52,810 bases of DNA from Verrucomicrobiota bacterium (GCA_018898455.1 JAHIJO010000080.1:1-52810); one strand, 5' to 3'. Positions 7,307 to 16,364 are shown, numbered from the stretch's first letter. The notes: generated by a model not told the origin, from the sequence alone. Made by a program: numbers and translations.

Positions 7307-8406
7307 GCTTTGGCTTGCCCGGTTTTCCGACGAGCATCTGCCCCCGGAGCTCTTGCGCGGCCGGATGCGGTTATTGCCAGTTCATATACCAGGGCTGCCC
7401 GCTCTCCGCGCCGGAGGATGTTCGTGGCGCAGTCGACATCCGAGAATGCAAATAGCACGCCTGAGACAGGGCTGCCAAGGTCCTGGACGGGCCGGAAGGT
7501 GTCCATGGAGTATATTCTTCCCAGCAGCTCCCCCTTCGCGACCAGCTCACCCAGGTCTTTCAGCGGCACGAACAACCCCTCCGCCGTCGGCCTGATTTCA
7601 TGGAAATGCTTGTTGTAGGTGATGAAGAACTGCTGCGGATTCGGCTCCGGCTTGCCGGGCAGCATTTTTAGATGACGCATGGTGTTTTGAACCACCTTCA
7701 GTCCGAGTTGGATGTTCTTTTCGGTCAACACGCGGTTCTCCGGCAGTTCAACAGTCATGGCCGGAATCCCCAATTTCCTTGAGGCATACATCTGCAAGTC
7801 TTTCAACCCGCCAACCAGGGAATCCGGTTCCTCGAGAGCTACCGCGCCTATGCCGCTGTGTCTCGCCAGGCGGAGACCGGCGGCAAAACCTTTTTTGACG
7901 ATCGCGGCCGGATATTGCGAACTCCAGGTGTGGAAGTCGATGAGACAATCGACCTCCGGGAATACCCTCGACATGGCATACGCCATCCTCTCGACCGCGT
8001 TGCCATTTCGTTTCCCCGGCCAGACACGGTTCATGTTCACTTTGAAGAGGTCGGCGACTTCCTTAAGCCAGTGCGGATTTTCGCGATTCAGCGGCCATTT
8101 TATCTGCAGCGGATTGGCTACCGGCAGGACGATCAGCCTGCCACGCAGCTTCCTGACATCCACCGCGTCGAACGTTCTCCGGATCACCTCCATCCCATTC
8201 AGTTCCCCGCAGTGCTGTCCCGCCAGAAGGAGCAGGGTTTTTCCGGGCTTCATACCGCAGGCCAGACCGACCGGAATCGCAACGGCATTCCCGTCAATGG
8301 TCGCCGTTGTGGGGATCGCCCCCCACGCCTTCTCTCCGCGATTGGCAACAGCCGTCCCTATCTTGCTAATCTGTCGGTGATGGCCCTTTGCGCTTCGTTC
8401 CATCAT
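7303..8406 (-). CDS. M14/AstE-type succinylglutamate desuccinylase or aspartoacylase-like protein
   Basis: This is a zinc carboxypeptidase-fold deacylase of the AstE/AspA type. The zinc ligands are visible as GQHCGELNG (His65, Glu68) and LIDFHTW (His159). A C-terminal beta domain (EGLFVPLKDLGELVAKGELL) resembles the biotinyl-lipoyl-like barrel seen in this family. The ATG at 8406 is preferred: AAGGAG lies five bases upstream, whereas the longer form would begin with TTG at 8421. Members cleave N-acyl groups from amino acids, but many in glycan clusters are of unknown use. It lies 43 bases behind the GH38-like gene and overlaps the amidohydrolase by four bases. De-N-acylation of an amino-sugar conjugate is possible but only inferred. 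Confidence 0.82.
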   Translation of the reverse strand: MMERSAKGHHRQISKIGTAVANRGEKAWGAIPTTATIDGNAVAIPVGLACGMKPGKTLLLLAGQHCGELNGMEVIRRTFDAVDVRKLRGRLIVLPVANPLQIKWPLNRENPHWLKEVADLFKVNMNRVWPGKRNGNAVERMAYAMSRVFPEVDCLIDFHTWSSQYPAAIVKKGFAAGLRLARHSGIGAVALEEPDSLVGGLKDLQMYASRKLGIPAMTVELPENRVLTEKNIQLGLKVVQNTMRHLKMLPGKPEPNPQQFFITYNKHFHEIRPTAEGLFVPLKDLGELVAKGELLGRIYSMDTFRPVQDLGSPVSGVLFAFSDVDCATNILRRGERAALVYELAITASGRARAPGADARRKTGQAKA

Positions 8407-8449
8407 GCCATCTCCTTTCAATGGGTGCAGAATTCGGAATGCCGACTCA

Positions 8450-11400
8450 TCATCGTTTGCAGGCGCGACGGGCCTTGCGCGACAACCGTATCCTGATGGT
8501 CCTTACCTGCCACTTGCCCAGTTCGACCTCGATGCCGTTCTGTTCCATTGGAATATTCGAAAGGATTCGTCCATCCAGTTCGATGGATCTGGCGCCTTTC
8601 AACGGGACGAGGAAATTCAGCCTTGTCTTGCCGCCGCGGCCGGCGGTCTCTACCAGCCGCACCAGAAGGTCCTCGCCCTGAGACATCACCGCGGAGACCA
8701 CGAAGTGAGAGGTATCCTCCAGCCGGAAGAGGCTGAAGGCATCATCCTGTTCCCCGGGGCATCCGCCGATCCACGTCGCTGGGGTCGGCAGGTTGTATTC
8801 CTGGCTGACGCGAACGAGATTCTCTTTTTCATACGTACCACTGTGGGTGTAAAGGGCATATTCCTCGACGTGTTTCCCTTGCAGGGGGTACCTTCGGTCG
8901 CCCGCGCCGAGTATTAGCGAAAGGGATTCCTTGGTCCTGTGGTATCCCATCCTGCCTTTGTTAAGGATCGTGAATCCGTACTGACCATCGCTCAGTTCGG
9001 CCCACGTGACCCCATGTGTCATGTCCGCATAGTAGATCATCCCCGCCTGCGTCCAATCTTTCAGAGGCTTGCACTGGGTAGCCCCGAAGGGGATTTCCCT
9101 GTAACAGCGCGGCGCGACAAGATCGGGCTGGAAATTCGCCTTCAATTTGAACCTGGTATATGGGGTGGAGAAGGAGAACCTCTTCCCCGTGGTATCCCAG
9201 GGCTCCGCCAAAGGCCTGTCCTTGCCGAAAAGCACCCCTTTGCCATAGTCGAGCGTCGTGGTTATGTCGATCCTCTTGATTCCCGAAACGAGCCTGATCT
9301 CTGTGACATAGGGGATATCTCCCAGGAGTCCTCCGGCCCTGATGGCCATGGCTGCGGGGCTCTGGTCAACAAGTTCGATCCTCCCTTTCGATTTCCGGGA
9401 AGAGACCCAGACGCCCTTGTCAGTCCGGTAGCCGGTCAGTTCGTTGCCTGGTCTGGCCAGCATCTCCCGGCCTAACTCCTTGTCGTAAACGCTCAGGATC
9501 AAGCCGGAGGAACCTATCCGCAACCGATAGAATTCATTCTCGATCGAACCATCGCGAAGCGAGCCTTTCAGCACGCCGACATCAGCTTTTTCCGGCGCCT
9601 TCTCCGTCGAAAGGGAGAACGTCCGGTATCCGAACGCGGGAAGCTCTGCCGAGAACGCGAGTTTCCCGGCCTTTCGGCTGACGGGAATCGCCTCTCCCTG
9701 CGAAACAACGCCCGTTCCCTTTGCCTCCCGGGAAACGTCCGCCTCGATGAAAGCCCGGCGCGGCCAGGGAAGAGCATTGAAGACGAGAAGTGAGCGACCC
9801 TTGCCTCCTTTTTCGATCCGGCGTTTCAGAAACGCGATGCTCCGGGCGATGATGCAAGAACCGCGCCGATCCGCCGCCAGGGCATACTTCAGCCCTTTTC
9901 TTTTCGGCCATCCGGCGCCCACGCTGATGTCGTGGTGTTGGGATATCAGGAGATCGGACCATGCTTCCTCAAGCGCCAATTCTTCCGTCCGGCCTCCCAG
10001 GATCTTCGCCAGCCCGGCCAGACTTTCCGCTACCAGGATCCGGTTTTCCGCCCGCCTCCCGGCCAGATGGGACAGGCCGCTCTGCTCGAATCCCCAGAAC
10101 TCCCAAACGAGATAACTGTCGGGATGCAGGGCAACCTTGTCCCGCGCTTCGCCGGCCTTCTCGAAGAAGCCGGAGATCGTGGTGAATTCGACCTGCGGAC
10201 TCGCCATAAGCGTCTCCAGCCTCGACGGAGGAAACTGCTCGGCGGGCTCTACAAGGTCAAACAGGCCGGTCGCGAGGTGTTTGCCAACGCCCTGCTTCGC
10301 GAGCCGGCTCAACCTCTCATAGATGGTGGTCGGACTATACCCAAGTTCGCCGCCGGAGGTATTCTGCGTGGTTCCGGTCGATTCGATCAAAGATCCATCC
10401 AGCCCTTCCCACTGGAACGTTTCCTTGGGGATCACCGGATATCTGCCGAAAGCGCCGGTCACTCCCCGCAGCACGGCATAACGGTAACCCATACTCTTGA
10501 GGAGTTGAGGCAATTGGGCGCATATGCCAGGCTCGTCGGTATAGTAGGCCGCCACGTTCGCCCCGGTGGCCTCGCGGGTATACTTGATGCCCAATTGAAG
10601 ATGGCGGACGTTCGACTCGCCGCTGCACATGTCGTTGAAAGGCTGGGCGAAGGTTGCACCAACAACCTCGGCTTTCCCATTGGCGACCATTTCCCTGATC
10701 TTCCGAAGATGGGCCAATCCTTTCTTGTTCTTGAGGGCGTCGCGGAAACTATCCGGCGATAGTTCCAAGTTATAGTATGCACCGGGATATTTCGAGAACA
10801 TATCGAGGTATGGACCGAGCTGTTTGGGAAGGCATTTTTTGTACCAGGGAATCCACCATCCCCAGCCAGCCAGTCCCGTGTGAACGCCGTATGCGATGTA
10901 TTCGCGGCTATCCGAAGCGCCTGGAAGGCTGGAACTCAACCGCATTTTGAAATCCGCCGGTTTGATGAGTTGAATGCGCTTCAGTTCGTCGCTCTTCAGG
11001 ACGCCGTGGACGCGCTTTTCGAGCGCCGGGCCTCTATCTTTCCCGAGCAGGATCGCCATCCGCCAGGGCTGATTGAGATACCCATTCGCGAGGCCGGAGT
11101 GGATCACCGCCCTTCCCTTGCCTGAGTTCTGAAGGAAATGGCCACGCGGCGGGACGAACCAGGAACCCGGCGTCCAGACGGGACCATAGTCCACATAGAC
11201 GAATGTCAGTCCCGCCCCGAGGCCGTCGGAGAAAAAGCCGAGATACGGCAAGTCCCTGTCGAAAGAGCCTGTCGTCGCTCCCTTCTGCCCCCCGGACGTT
11301 GGGACTCCGTATGTCGAACCGCGTTCGCCGGCTATCCGACCTTCGCACAATTCCCCTTTTCCGTCTCGGAACTGGTAGCGGGTAAAGAGCGAGTCCGGCG

Positions 11401-11821
11401 CCTGAAAGGATGGCCCGGCGCGAAGCAACGTATCCAGCATCTTCGGCGGGAGATGATAGACCGGCCAGTTCCGGAGCGGAGCCCCGGGCGAAACAAAGTA
11501 TTGGCTGGCGATGTAAAAGCGGTCGCTCAGACAGTGATAGGTGACTGCGTGGTAGAAAGTCGGGTCCGTTCCGAAATCGAAACCTTCGGAGACCCGCACC
11601 CATTTCTCGCCGGCATCAACAGTGATTGCGGGCTTCAGAGATCTCGTGAAAAAGGGCGCGGCACCAAAGTGGAAACCGGCGCCGGGCAGGCTGACCGGAA
11701 CGAAGCCGCCACCGTTGGAAAGAAGCGCGAGATCTACATCGCCCCGTTCTTTCTGAAATACAAGCTGATACGCATCTCCCTCCACCAGCAGTCGCCCCTC
11801 TTCTTTTCGAATGGAAAGCAT
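8450..11821 (-). CDS. GH38-like alpha-mannosidase family protein
   Basis: A 1123-residue protein. Around residues 310-630 it carries features of a GH38-type barrel plus middle domain: VAAYYTDEPGICAQLPQLLK near 426 (an Asp in the family's W/Y..DxFG...LPQ context) and AWSDLLISQHHDISVGAG near 625 (the family's HHD block). The C-terminal half is rich in beta strands, as in GH38 proteins, with SLLVFNALPWPRRAFIEADV (usual form: vfNpLgw.R...v). About 300 extra N-terminal residues form a beta-rich domain not found in short mannosidases. No signal peptide is visible. GGAGGAG six bases before the ATG is an excellent ribosome site. It heads the operon with the deacylase and amidohydrolase. Family fold is fairly sure; the sugar specificity is not. 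Confidence 0.75.
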   Translation of the reverse strand: MLSIRKEEGRLLVEGDAYQLVFQKERGDVDLALLSNGGGFVPVSLPGAGFHFGAAPFFTRSLKPAITVDAGEKWVRVSEGFDFGTDPTFYHAVTYHCLSDRFYIASQYFVSPGAPLRNWPVYHLPPKMLDTLLRAGPSFQAPDSLFTRYQFRDGKGELCEGRIAGERGSTYGVPTSGGQKGATTGSFDRDLPYLGFFSDGLGAGLTFVYVDYGPVWTPGSWFVPPRGHFLQNSGKGRAVIHSGLANGYLNQPWRMAILLGKDRGPALEKRVHGVLKSDELKRIQLIKPADFKMRLSSSLPGASDSREYIAYGVHTGLAGWGWWIPWYKKCLPKQLGPYLDMFSKYPGAYYNLELSPDSFRDALKNKKGLAHLRKIREMVANGKAEVVGATFAQPFNDMCSGESNVRHLQLGIKYTREATGANVAAYYTDEPGICAQLPQLLKSMGYRYAVLRGVTGAFGRYPVIPKETFQWEGLDGSLIESTGTTQNTSGGELGYSPTTIYERLSRLAKQGVGKHLATGLFDLVEPAEQFPPSRLETLMASPQVEFTTISGFFEKAGEARDKVALHPDSYLVWEFWGFEQSGLSHLAGRRAENRILVAESLAGLAKILGGRTEELALEEAWSDLLISQHHDISVGAGWPKRKGLKYALAADRRGSCIIARSIAFLKRRIEKGGKGRSLLVFNALPWPRRAFIEADVSREAKGTGVVSQGEAIPVSRKAGKLAFSAELPAFGYRTFSLSTEKAPEKADVGVLKGSLRDGSIENEFYRLRIGSSGLILSVYDKELGREMLARPGNELTGYRTDKGVWVSSRKSKGRIELVDQSPAAMAIRAGGLLGDIPYVTEIRLVSGIKRIDITTTLDYGKGVLFGKDRPLAEPWDTTGKRFSFSTPYTRFKLKANFQPDLVAPRCYREIPFGATQCKPLKDWTQAGMIYYADMTHGVTWAELSDGQYGFTILNKGRMGYHRTKESLSLILGAGDRRYPLQGKHVEEYALYTHSGTYEKENLVRVSQEYNLPTPATWIGGCPGEQDDAFSLFRLEDTSHFVVSAVMSQGEDLLVRLVETAGRGGKTRLNFLVPLKGARSIELDGRILSNIPMEQNGIEVELGKWQVRTIRIRLSRKARRACKR

Positions 11822-11842
11822 ATTTTCTCCTCCCGTTAACTG

Positions 11843-11856
11843 ATAAACTTGTTTAT
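11843..11856. promoter_or_regulatory. Operator-like palindrome before the GH38 operon
   Basis: ATAAAC (11843-11848) and GTTTAT (11851-11856) form a perfect inverted repeat with a two-base centre, 22 bases upstream of the GH38-like start codon. Its size and AT-rich symmetry resemble operators of LacI- or GntR-type sugar regulators. A TTGACA on the minus strand (11886-11891) may be a -35 element, but its -10 is poor. No regulator gene is adjacent. Confidence 0.4.
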
Positions 11857-12088
11857 TGTTGGAATGTGTTAAACTGTGGTCGAAATGTCAAGCATGAAGC
11901 TTGTTGCCCGTTAACAAGGCATGACTGCGTGATGCACGGAAGTAGAAGTTCTCCTCGAAAGCAAAGATTTGATTCACTGGCGCTGAAAAAGCATACCAGC
12001 CAACAACCGGGCCCAGACGCCGCCGTGACCCGCGCGACTGATCCGTTGTTGGCATTGCGATTCCAAGCCCCCGATCCCATCCCCCCTT

Positions 12089-12117
12089 TTGACATTTCAT
12101 CAGGATTGACCTATGAT
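12089..12117 (+). promoter_or_regulatory. Near-consensus sigma-70 promoter for the exporter pair
   Basis: TTGACA (12089-12094), a 17-base spacer and TATGAT (12112-12117) form a nearly perfect housekeeping promoter. Transcription would start near 12124, about 15 bases before the ATG at 12139, leaving room for only a short leader with GAGG as ribosome site. Confidence 0.75.
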
Positions 12118-12138
12118 GTACATTTTTAATGAGGTTTT

Positions 12139-13140
12139 ATGTCGGACTTTCTTTCCGTCCTGCTCAAAATCGTGTCCATGTTCCTGGTCATGGCACTGGG
12201 CTGGATCGCCCGCCGCCGCGGCTACGTGACCGACGAAACCAGCCGGTCTCTGAGCCGGCTGCTGGTGGACATGATCTTTCCGGCCCTGGTCTTCACCCAA
12301 ATGCTGAGAACGGTCAACCCGGCCGTCCTGCGGGAGGGCTGGTTCCTCCCCCTCCTGGGCTATCTGCTGATCGTCATTGCCCTGGTTGTCGGCCTGCTGA
12401 TGATTCCCCTGTGCCGGGAAAAAGCAAAAATCGGCACCGTGCTTTTTCTCGTCGCCATTCCCAACTGGCTCTATTTACCCCTCCCCATCGTGGAGGGAAT
12501 GTTCGGCGATGCGGGAGTGCGCGATGTTCTGCTCTATAATGTGGGAGCTCAACTCGCCCTGTGGACCCTGGGCATCTGGGCACTTCAGAACGCGCGTTTC
12601 GACAGGCAATCGCTGAAGAATTTACTGGTCAATCCCGGCTTGATCGCCACGGCGGCCGGCATTGTTCTGGCACTCGTCTGTCCGCCGGCACGGTGCTTGG
12701 AGGCGGTGCCGCCGGGACACGGAACGCCTCTTGTCTGGACGGCGGCAGCGGTCATCCAGGCGCTGGTTATGCTCGGCAGTCTGACGATCCCGCTTTCGCT
12801 CCTGGTGACCGGCATCCAGTTGGGGAGCCTTAACCTGCTGATCGATCATCGGCCCTCGCGCGAATTCACCGGGATTCTCATTGGGCGACTCCTCATCGCG
12901 CCCGCCGTGACCATCGCCATAGTCTGGTTGTGCAGCCAGGCCGGCCTGACACTTGCGGAAGTGCCGCGGATGACGGGCTATATTATCGCCGGTATGCCCG
13001 TGGCCATCAGCTGCAGCATTCTCACCGAACGGTTCGGCGGCGATACGCTCCTGTCTGCCCGCGCCATTTTTTATTCAACGCTCTGGAGTATAATTACCGT
13101 TCCGGCCTGGTATTATCTCATCAGACTCTGGGGACTGTAA
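12139..13140 (+). CDS. AEC-family (auxin efflux carrier-like) transporter
   Basis: A 333-residue integral membrane protein with about ten hydrophobic segments arranged as two five-helix halves. The start VLLKIVSMFLVMALGWIARR, followed by LSRLLVDMIFPALVFTQM, is typical of the AEC family: helix 1, a basic loop, then an N-terminal half ending in a conserved Pro. The C-terminal half has MTGYIIAGMPVAISCSILTE, matching the family's Pro-containing helix 8. Members export small carboxylates or related anions in bacteria. It is transcribed from the strong promoter at 12089-12117 and is followed 32 bases later by a TauE/SafE-type permease, so both probably serve export of an acid end product. Substrate not determined. 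Confidence 0.88.
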   Translation: MSDFLSVLLKIVSMFLVMALGWIARRRGYVTDETSRSLSRLLVDMIFPALVFTQMLRTVNPAVLREGWFLPLLGYLLIVIALVVGLLMIPLCREKAKIGTVLFLVAIPNWLYLPLPIVEGMFGDAGVRDVLLYNVGAQLALWTLGIWALQNARFDRQSLKNLLVNPGLIATAAGIVLALVCPPARCLEAVPPGHGTPLVWTAAAVIQALVMLGSLTIPLSLLVTGIQLGSLNLLIDHRPSREFTGILIGRLLIAPAVTIAIVWLCSQAGLTLAEVPRMTGYIIAGMPVAISCSILTERFGGDTLLSARAIFYSTLWSIITVPAWYYLIRLWGL

Positions 13141-13172
13141 CGCTGACTATTAAGACGAAAGAAACATTCAGG

Positions 13173-13925
13173 ATGAGCATGAACATGATCGATACGAACG
13201 GTATGCTGCCCTGGGTGCTCGGCATCTGCGCCGGACTCCTGGCGGGCCTGGCCAAGACCGGCATGCCTGGCATCGGCATCATGGCCGTACCGATCATGGC
13301 CATGATCTTCCCGGCCAAGGTGTCCGTCGGCGCGCTCCTTCCCCTCCTGATTACGGCGGACCTCTTCGCTGTTGCCTGGTATCGCCGCCACGCCGACTGG
13401 CCTCGCCTGTTCGAGTTGTTTCCATGCGTTATCGCGGGAATCATCGCGGGCACCCTTGTGCTCGCCCAGATGAGCGCCGATTATTTCAAATCGTTTCTCG
13501 GAACGCTGGTCCTGGTTCTGCTGGCGCTGGAACTGGCGCGGCGCCGTTTCGGCCTGACCAGTGTGCCGCATCAGCGCTGGTTTGTTATCCTGGCGGGATC
13601 GCTCGCGGGATTCGCCACAACGGTGGGCAACGTCGCGGGACCGATCATGAATATCTACCTTATCGCCAAGGGACTGGAGAAGCAGAACTTCATGGGCACC
13701 ATCGCGTGGTATTTCCTTATCTTCAATTGCGTCAAGGTGCCGATCTATGCGGGACTCGGCCTGATCACCGCCGAAACGCTTCGTTTTGACGTCCTGATGA
13801 TTCCGGCCGTCGCCGCCGGCGCGCTCATGGGACGGTGGATTCTTGGTCGGATTTCCCAGAAATGGTTTCGAACCGTTGTGCTGGTCCTGGCCAGTTTCGC
13901 CGCCCTGCGGTTGATCTTATGGTAG
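13173..13925 (+). CDS. TauE/SafE (TSUP) family permease
   Basis: A 250-residue membrane protein of the sulfite/organosulfonate exporter family. Two repeats of the family motif are visible: LLAGLAKTGMPGIGIMAVPI (residues 20-40) in the first half, and AGFATTVGNVAGPIMNIYLI in the second. About eight transmembrane segments follow. The start at 13173 (MSMNMID) is chosen because a longer frame running back to 12930 would overlap the upstream transporter by more than 200 bases and reads as noise. ATGs at 13179 and 13185 are alternatives. Ribosome-binding sequence is weak, suggesting translation partly depends on the upstream gene. TSUP proteins move sulfite, sulfoacetate or other anions; a link to sulfated-glycan breakdown is possible but no sulfatase is in the window. 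Confidence 0.87.
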   Translation: MSMNMIDTNGMLPWVLGICAGLLAGLAKTGMPGIGIMAVPIMAMIFPAKVSVGALLPLLITADLFAVAWYRRHADWPRLFELFPCVIAGIIAGTLVLAQMSADYFKSFLGTLVLVLLALELARRRFGLTSVPHQRWFVILAGSLAGFATTVGNVAGPIMNIYLIAKGLEKQNFMGTIAWYFLIFNCVKVPIYAGLGLITAETLRFDVLMIPAVAAGALMGRWILGRISQKWFRTVVLVLASFAALRLILW

Positions 13926-14419
13926 TTCCCGAAGGCAAAGTATTAAGGCGGTGTGCCGCAACCGAATATAGCATTTATCGTTTTCTTGCAGGATAGCGGA
14001 GCGCATTGCGTTGCAAACGGGCACGTGATTTTACCCCGCCTGCTGGCGAAGCAGTTCGCCCGTTCCCGGCACGGCGCTAGTTTACAGGCGATGGTTGGCC
14101 ACCGTCTTTTGTTTCTTCCTCTCCGCCTTCTGTAGCCGAGATGCGCTTGACTTTCCGGATCTTTGGGTCGAGCGAATACCAGTTCTTTCGGTCATTTTGA
14201 GTCAGTAGTTTGCCCGCTTTCGCTTTAGCCTGAATCACAACGCAATATCCAATAACCACGCGCCACGAGTGGTTATTGGATATTCAACTGGAATCGGCTC
14301 CAAGACATGACCCGGGGAATTCCTGACTGGGTTGCGGGCACAAACCCGACTTGGATGTAATACCAAGGGGCAGTGCAGCCATCAATCCTATTCTGCCAAT
14401 TCATATTGCTCGACCAACA
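13926..14419. other. Non-coding gap with a long perfect palindrome
   Basis: No convincing gene. A 60-codon minus frame (14077-14259) begins with GTG inside the palindrome at 14244-14284 and has no ribosome site; I do not call it. The gap lies between the end of the exporter pair and the end of the SH3 protein gene, so it is tail-to-tail. Confidence 0.5.
14244..14284. repeat. 16-bp perfect inverted repeat
   Basis: AATATCCAATAACCAC (14244-14259) is exactly repeated in inverse as GTGGTTATTGGATATT (14269-14284) around a nine-base loop. No T-run follows on either strand. The perfect 16-bp arms suggest a recently formed or selected hairpin, such as a bidirectional transcript end, a small transposable palindrome or a recombinase site. 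Confidence 0.65.
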
Positions 14420-15400
14420 CTACTTGAGGACGATGCGGTCGGGAATGAGGACGGGGTAATTCTGCCGCTGGACCCAGTATTCGCGGCCACTGATGATCAT
14501 CGGGCGGTTGATCAGGGTTGACAACTGGTCGTTGTTGCCTTTCACGTAACAGACTGTCCTGGCGTTGCCGTTCGTATCGTAACTCACCAGCCGGTACCGG
14601 CTGGGGGTGCGGGCCAAGACGCCACGGGGACGCAGGGTGCCGTCATACTGCTTCCACTGCCCCTGCCCCAGCGAGGGAATCAAAACCAGATCGGCCGGCG
14701 GCTTGTTTTGCGCTTCCGCCGCCGTGTTCGTCCATCCCGCCACGGCCACCCCGGTATCGTTCGTGCGCGGAATGACCGGCACGGTTGACCGCTCCAGCGC
14801 GACTTTCGAGGTTTGGGGTTTTGCCGCGGGTTTGTCTTCGGGCTTTTTCGCCGCGACCGGAGCCGGCTTGACCGGCTCCGCTTTCACCGGTTCGACCTTG
14901 GCCGTATCAATGTTAACCGGCTTCACTTTCGCCGGCGCCGCCCTGGCCGGTTGATCCACCATTACCTCCACCAGCGATCGGGAAATCCACACCGAGCAGG
15001 ATTCCGGCGGGGCAATCTTGACCCAATCCGCGGCAGCTCCCCGGACTATCACTTTTTTCGCAGACACCAACTGTCCGACGATGGTAAAATTGATGCCGGG
15101 CCCGGACCGGACATTGACCTTCTGGCGGCATTGAATGACACCATCCTTTACATAATCCCCAAGAACATAGAAGTTCACATTGGTCGGAGGCACGATTTCA
15201 ACCCATTCGCCATCCATGCTTTTCGAGATCAGGATGTCATTCGCTGAAACCTGGCCAACGACTTCCGCCGTGGGTATGGGCTTGGCCCTCAAATTAACGT
15301 TGTTTTTCAACGATTTAATTTTCAGCGGAGCCGGGCCTGCCGCCCAGGCGGACAGTGTTACCGTCAGGATTACGATCAGCATCCATGTCCATGATTTCAT
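14420..15400 (-). CDS. Secreted protein with two bacterial SH3 domains
   Basis: A 326-residue exported protein. Residues 1-21 form a signal peptide (MKSWTWMLIVILTVTLSAWA) with likely cleavage after AWA. Two SH3b domains follow: NNVNLRAKPIPTAEVVGQV near 32-50 and QKVNVRSGPGINFTIVGQLV near 92-112, each with the VN(L/V)R...P signature. A long Pro/Ala/Lys-rich linker (VKPVNIDTAKVEPVKAEPVK and onwards) leads to a conserved-looking C-terminal segment of about 90 residues. Bacterial SH3 domains usually bind peptidoglycan or other wall components in the periplasm. The ATG at 15400 is fixed by GGAGG six bases upstream; a longer frame back to 15616 overlaps the pseudouridine synthase and lacks a signal. 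Exact role unknown. Confidence 0.85.
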   Translation of the reverse strand: MKSWTWMLIVILTVTLSAWAAGPAPLKIKSLKNNVNLRAKPIPTAEVVGQVSANDILISKSMDGEWVEIVPPTNVNFYVLGDYVKDGVIQCRQKVNVRSGPGINFTIVGQLVSAKKVIVRGAAADWVKIAPPESCSVWISRSLVEVMVDQPARAAPAKVKPVNIDTAKVEPVKAEPVKPAPVAAKKPEDKPAAKPQTSKVALERSTVPVIPRTNDTGVAVAGWTNTAAEAQNKPPADLVLIPSLGQGQWKQYDGTLRPRGVLARTPSRYRLVSYDTNGNARTVCYVKGNNDQLSTLINRPMIISGREYWVQRQNYPVLIPDRIVLK

Positions 15401-15551
15401 TTGATACCTCCGTGGTTTGTAAATTATCGCCCCAAAAGCGGGGCAGACCTTCGCTTGGAGCCGGGGTGCCCTCACCCCGGTCAGATCAACCGGCCTGGGG
15501 GCAGGCCGGCTCCAGTTGAGAATTAACAAAAAAAATCCTATTAGATCGAGA

Positions 15552-16364
15552 TCAGTCAACATCCAGATTTTGAATTCCGACTCCTGGCTTCTGAATCCGC
15601 AACCTGGTTTCGCCAACCTTTTCCCGACACCGGATATAATTCCACAAGGCCTGGATTTCCCGCTCTTCCAGGTAGCGCCAGCCGCCGGAGCGCAGGGACC
15701 CCAGCTGTATCGGCCCCACCGCCAGCCGCTTTAAGCGGACAATGCCGACCCCCACGACAGCGAACATCCGGCGGATATGCCGATTGCGTCCTTCCCGCAG
15801 TCGGATACGATACACGTCCTTGTCCCGGCTCAATTCGTCAAGGCCAAGCCTTTCACCCTCCGACCGGACACCGCGCCGCAGATGTTGCTCTTCCTCCGGA
15901 GTCAAAGGACGACGGGGCCATACCAGATATACCTTTTCAACATTATGCCGGGGATGCATCAAGACATGGGCCAAGTCGCCGTCATTCGTCACCACCAGCA
16001 GTCCTTCGCTGGCCTGATCCAGACGGCCAACGGTGAATACCCGTTCCCCAAGCGAGCCGGGAAGCAGAGATTTGAAGGTCCGCCTTCCCTGGGGATCACT
16101 GGCAGTGCACACAACGTCACGCGGCTTGTTAATGACCAGGTAAACCTTGCGTTCCAGGCAAACTGGCTGGCCGTCCACCGCAACCTGTTGAATCGCCGGA
16201 TCGATGCCCACGCCCTGGCGCCGGATTACAACCTGATCCACCGTCACCCGCCGGCTTTCGATCAGGCGTTCACACGCGCGCCGGGAACCCAACCCGCAAA
16301 GCGCCAGGAAATGATGAAGCCGCAGACTAGTCCTGGTGCTTGGTTTTCGGGAGTCCAAAGGCAC
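15552..16364 (-). CDS. rRNA pseudouridine synthase of the RsuA/RluB family
   Basis: The N-terminal S4 RNA-binding domain is clear (LHHFLALCGLGSRRACERLI, residues 16-35). The catalytic domain contains VGRLDQASEGLLVVTNDGDL, with the active-site aspartate in GRLD, and KPRDVVCTASDPQGR before it. LREGRNRHIRRMF is the conserved C-terminal RNA-contact block. Such enzymes make single pseudouridines in 16S or 23S rRNA; RluB-like is most likely from the S4 and length (270 residues) but RluE/RluF/RsuA cannot be excluded. The frame starts with GTG at 16364 and overlaps the end of the small basic protein gene by 38 bases, so the two are probably co-transcribed from the promoter at 16567-16595. Confidence 0.88.
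   Translation of the reverse strand: MPLDSRKPSTRTSLRLHHFLALCGLGSRRACERLIESRRVTVDQVVIRRQGVGIDPAIQQVAVDGQPVCLERKVYLVINKPRDVVCTASDPQGRRTFKSLLPGSLGERVFTVGRLDQASEGLLVVTNDGDLAHVLMHPRHNVEKVYLVWPRRPLTPEEEQHLRRGVRSEGERLGLDELSRDKDVYRIRLREGRNRHIRRMFAVVGVGIVRLKRLAVGPIQLGSLRSGGWRYLEEREIQALWNYIRCREKVGETRLRIQKPGVGIQNLDVD

Noticed and set aside
7858-8496. Plus-strand frame of 212 codons inside the deacylase region
   Set aside because: Antisense to a gene with intact zinc ligands, no start signals and no family.
9932-10762. Plus-strand frame of 276 codons inside the GH38-like gene
   Set aside because: Antisense shadow produced by GC-rich codon bias; the minus-strand protein has conserved motifs throughout.
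14077-14259. Small minus-strand protein of 60 residues
   Set aside because: Starts with GTG inside a perfect palindrome, has no ribosome site and no similarity I recognise.
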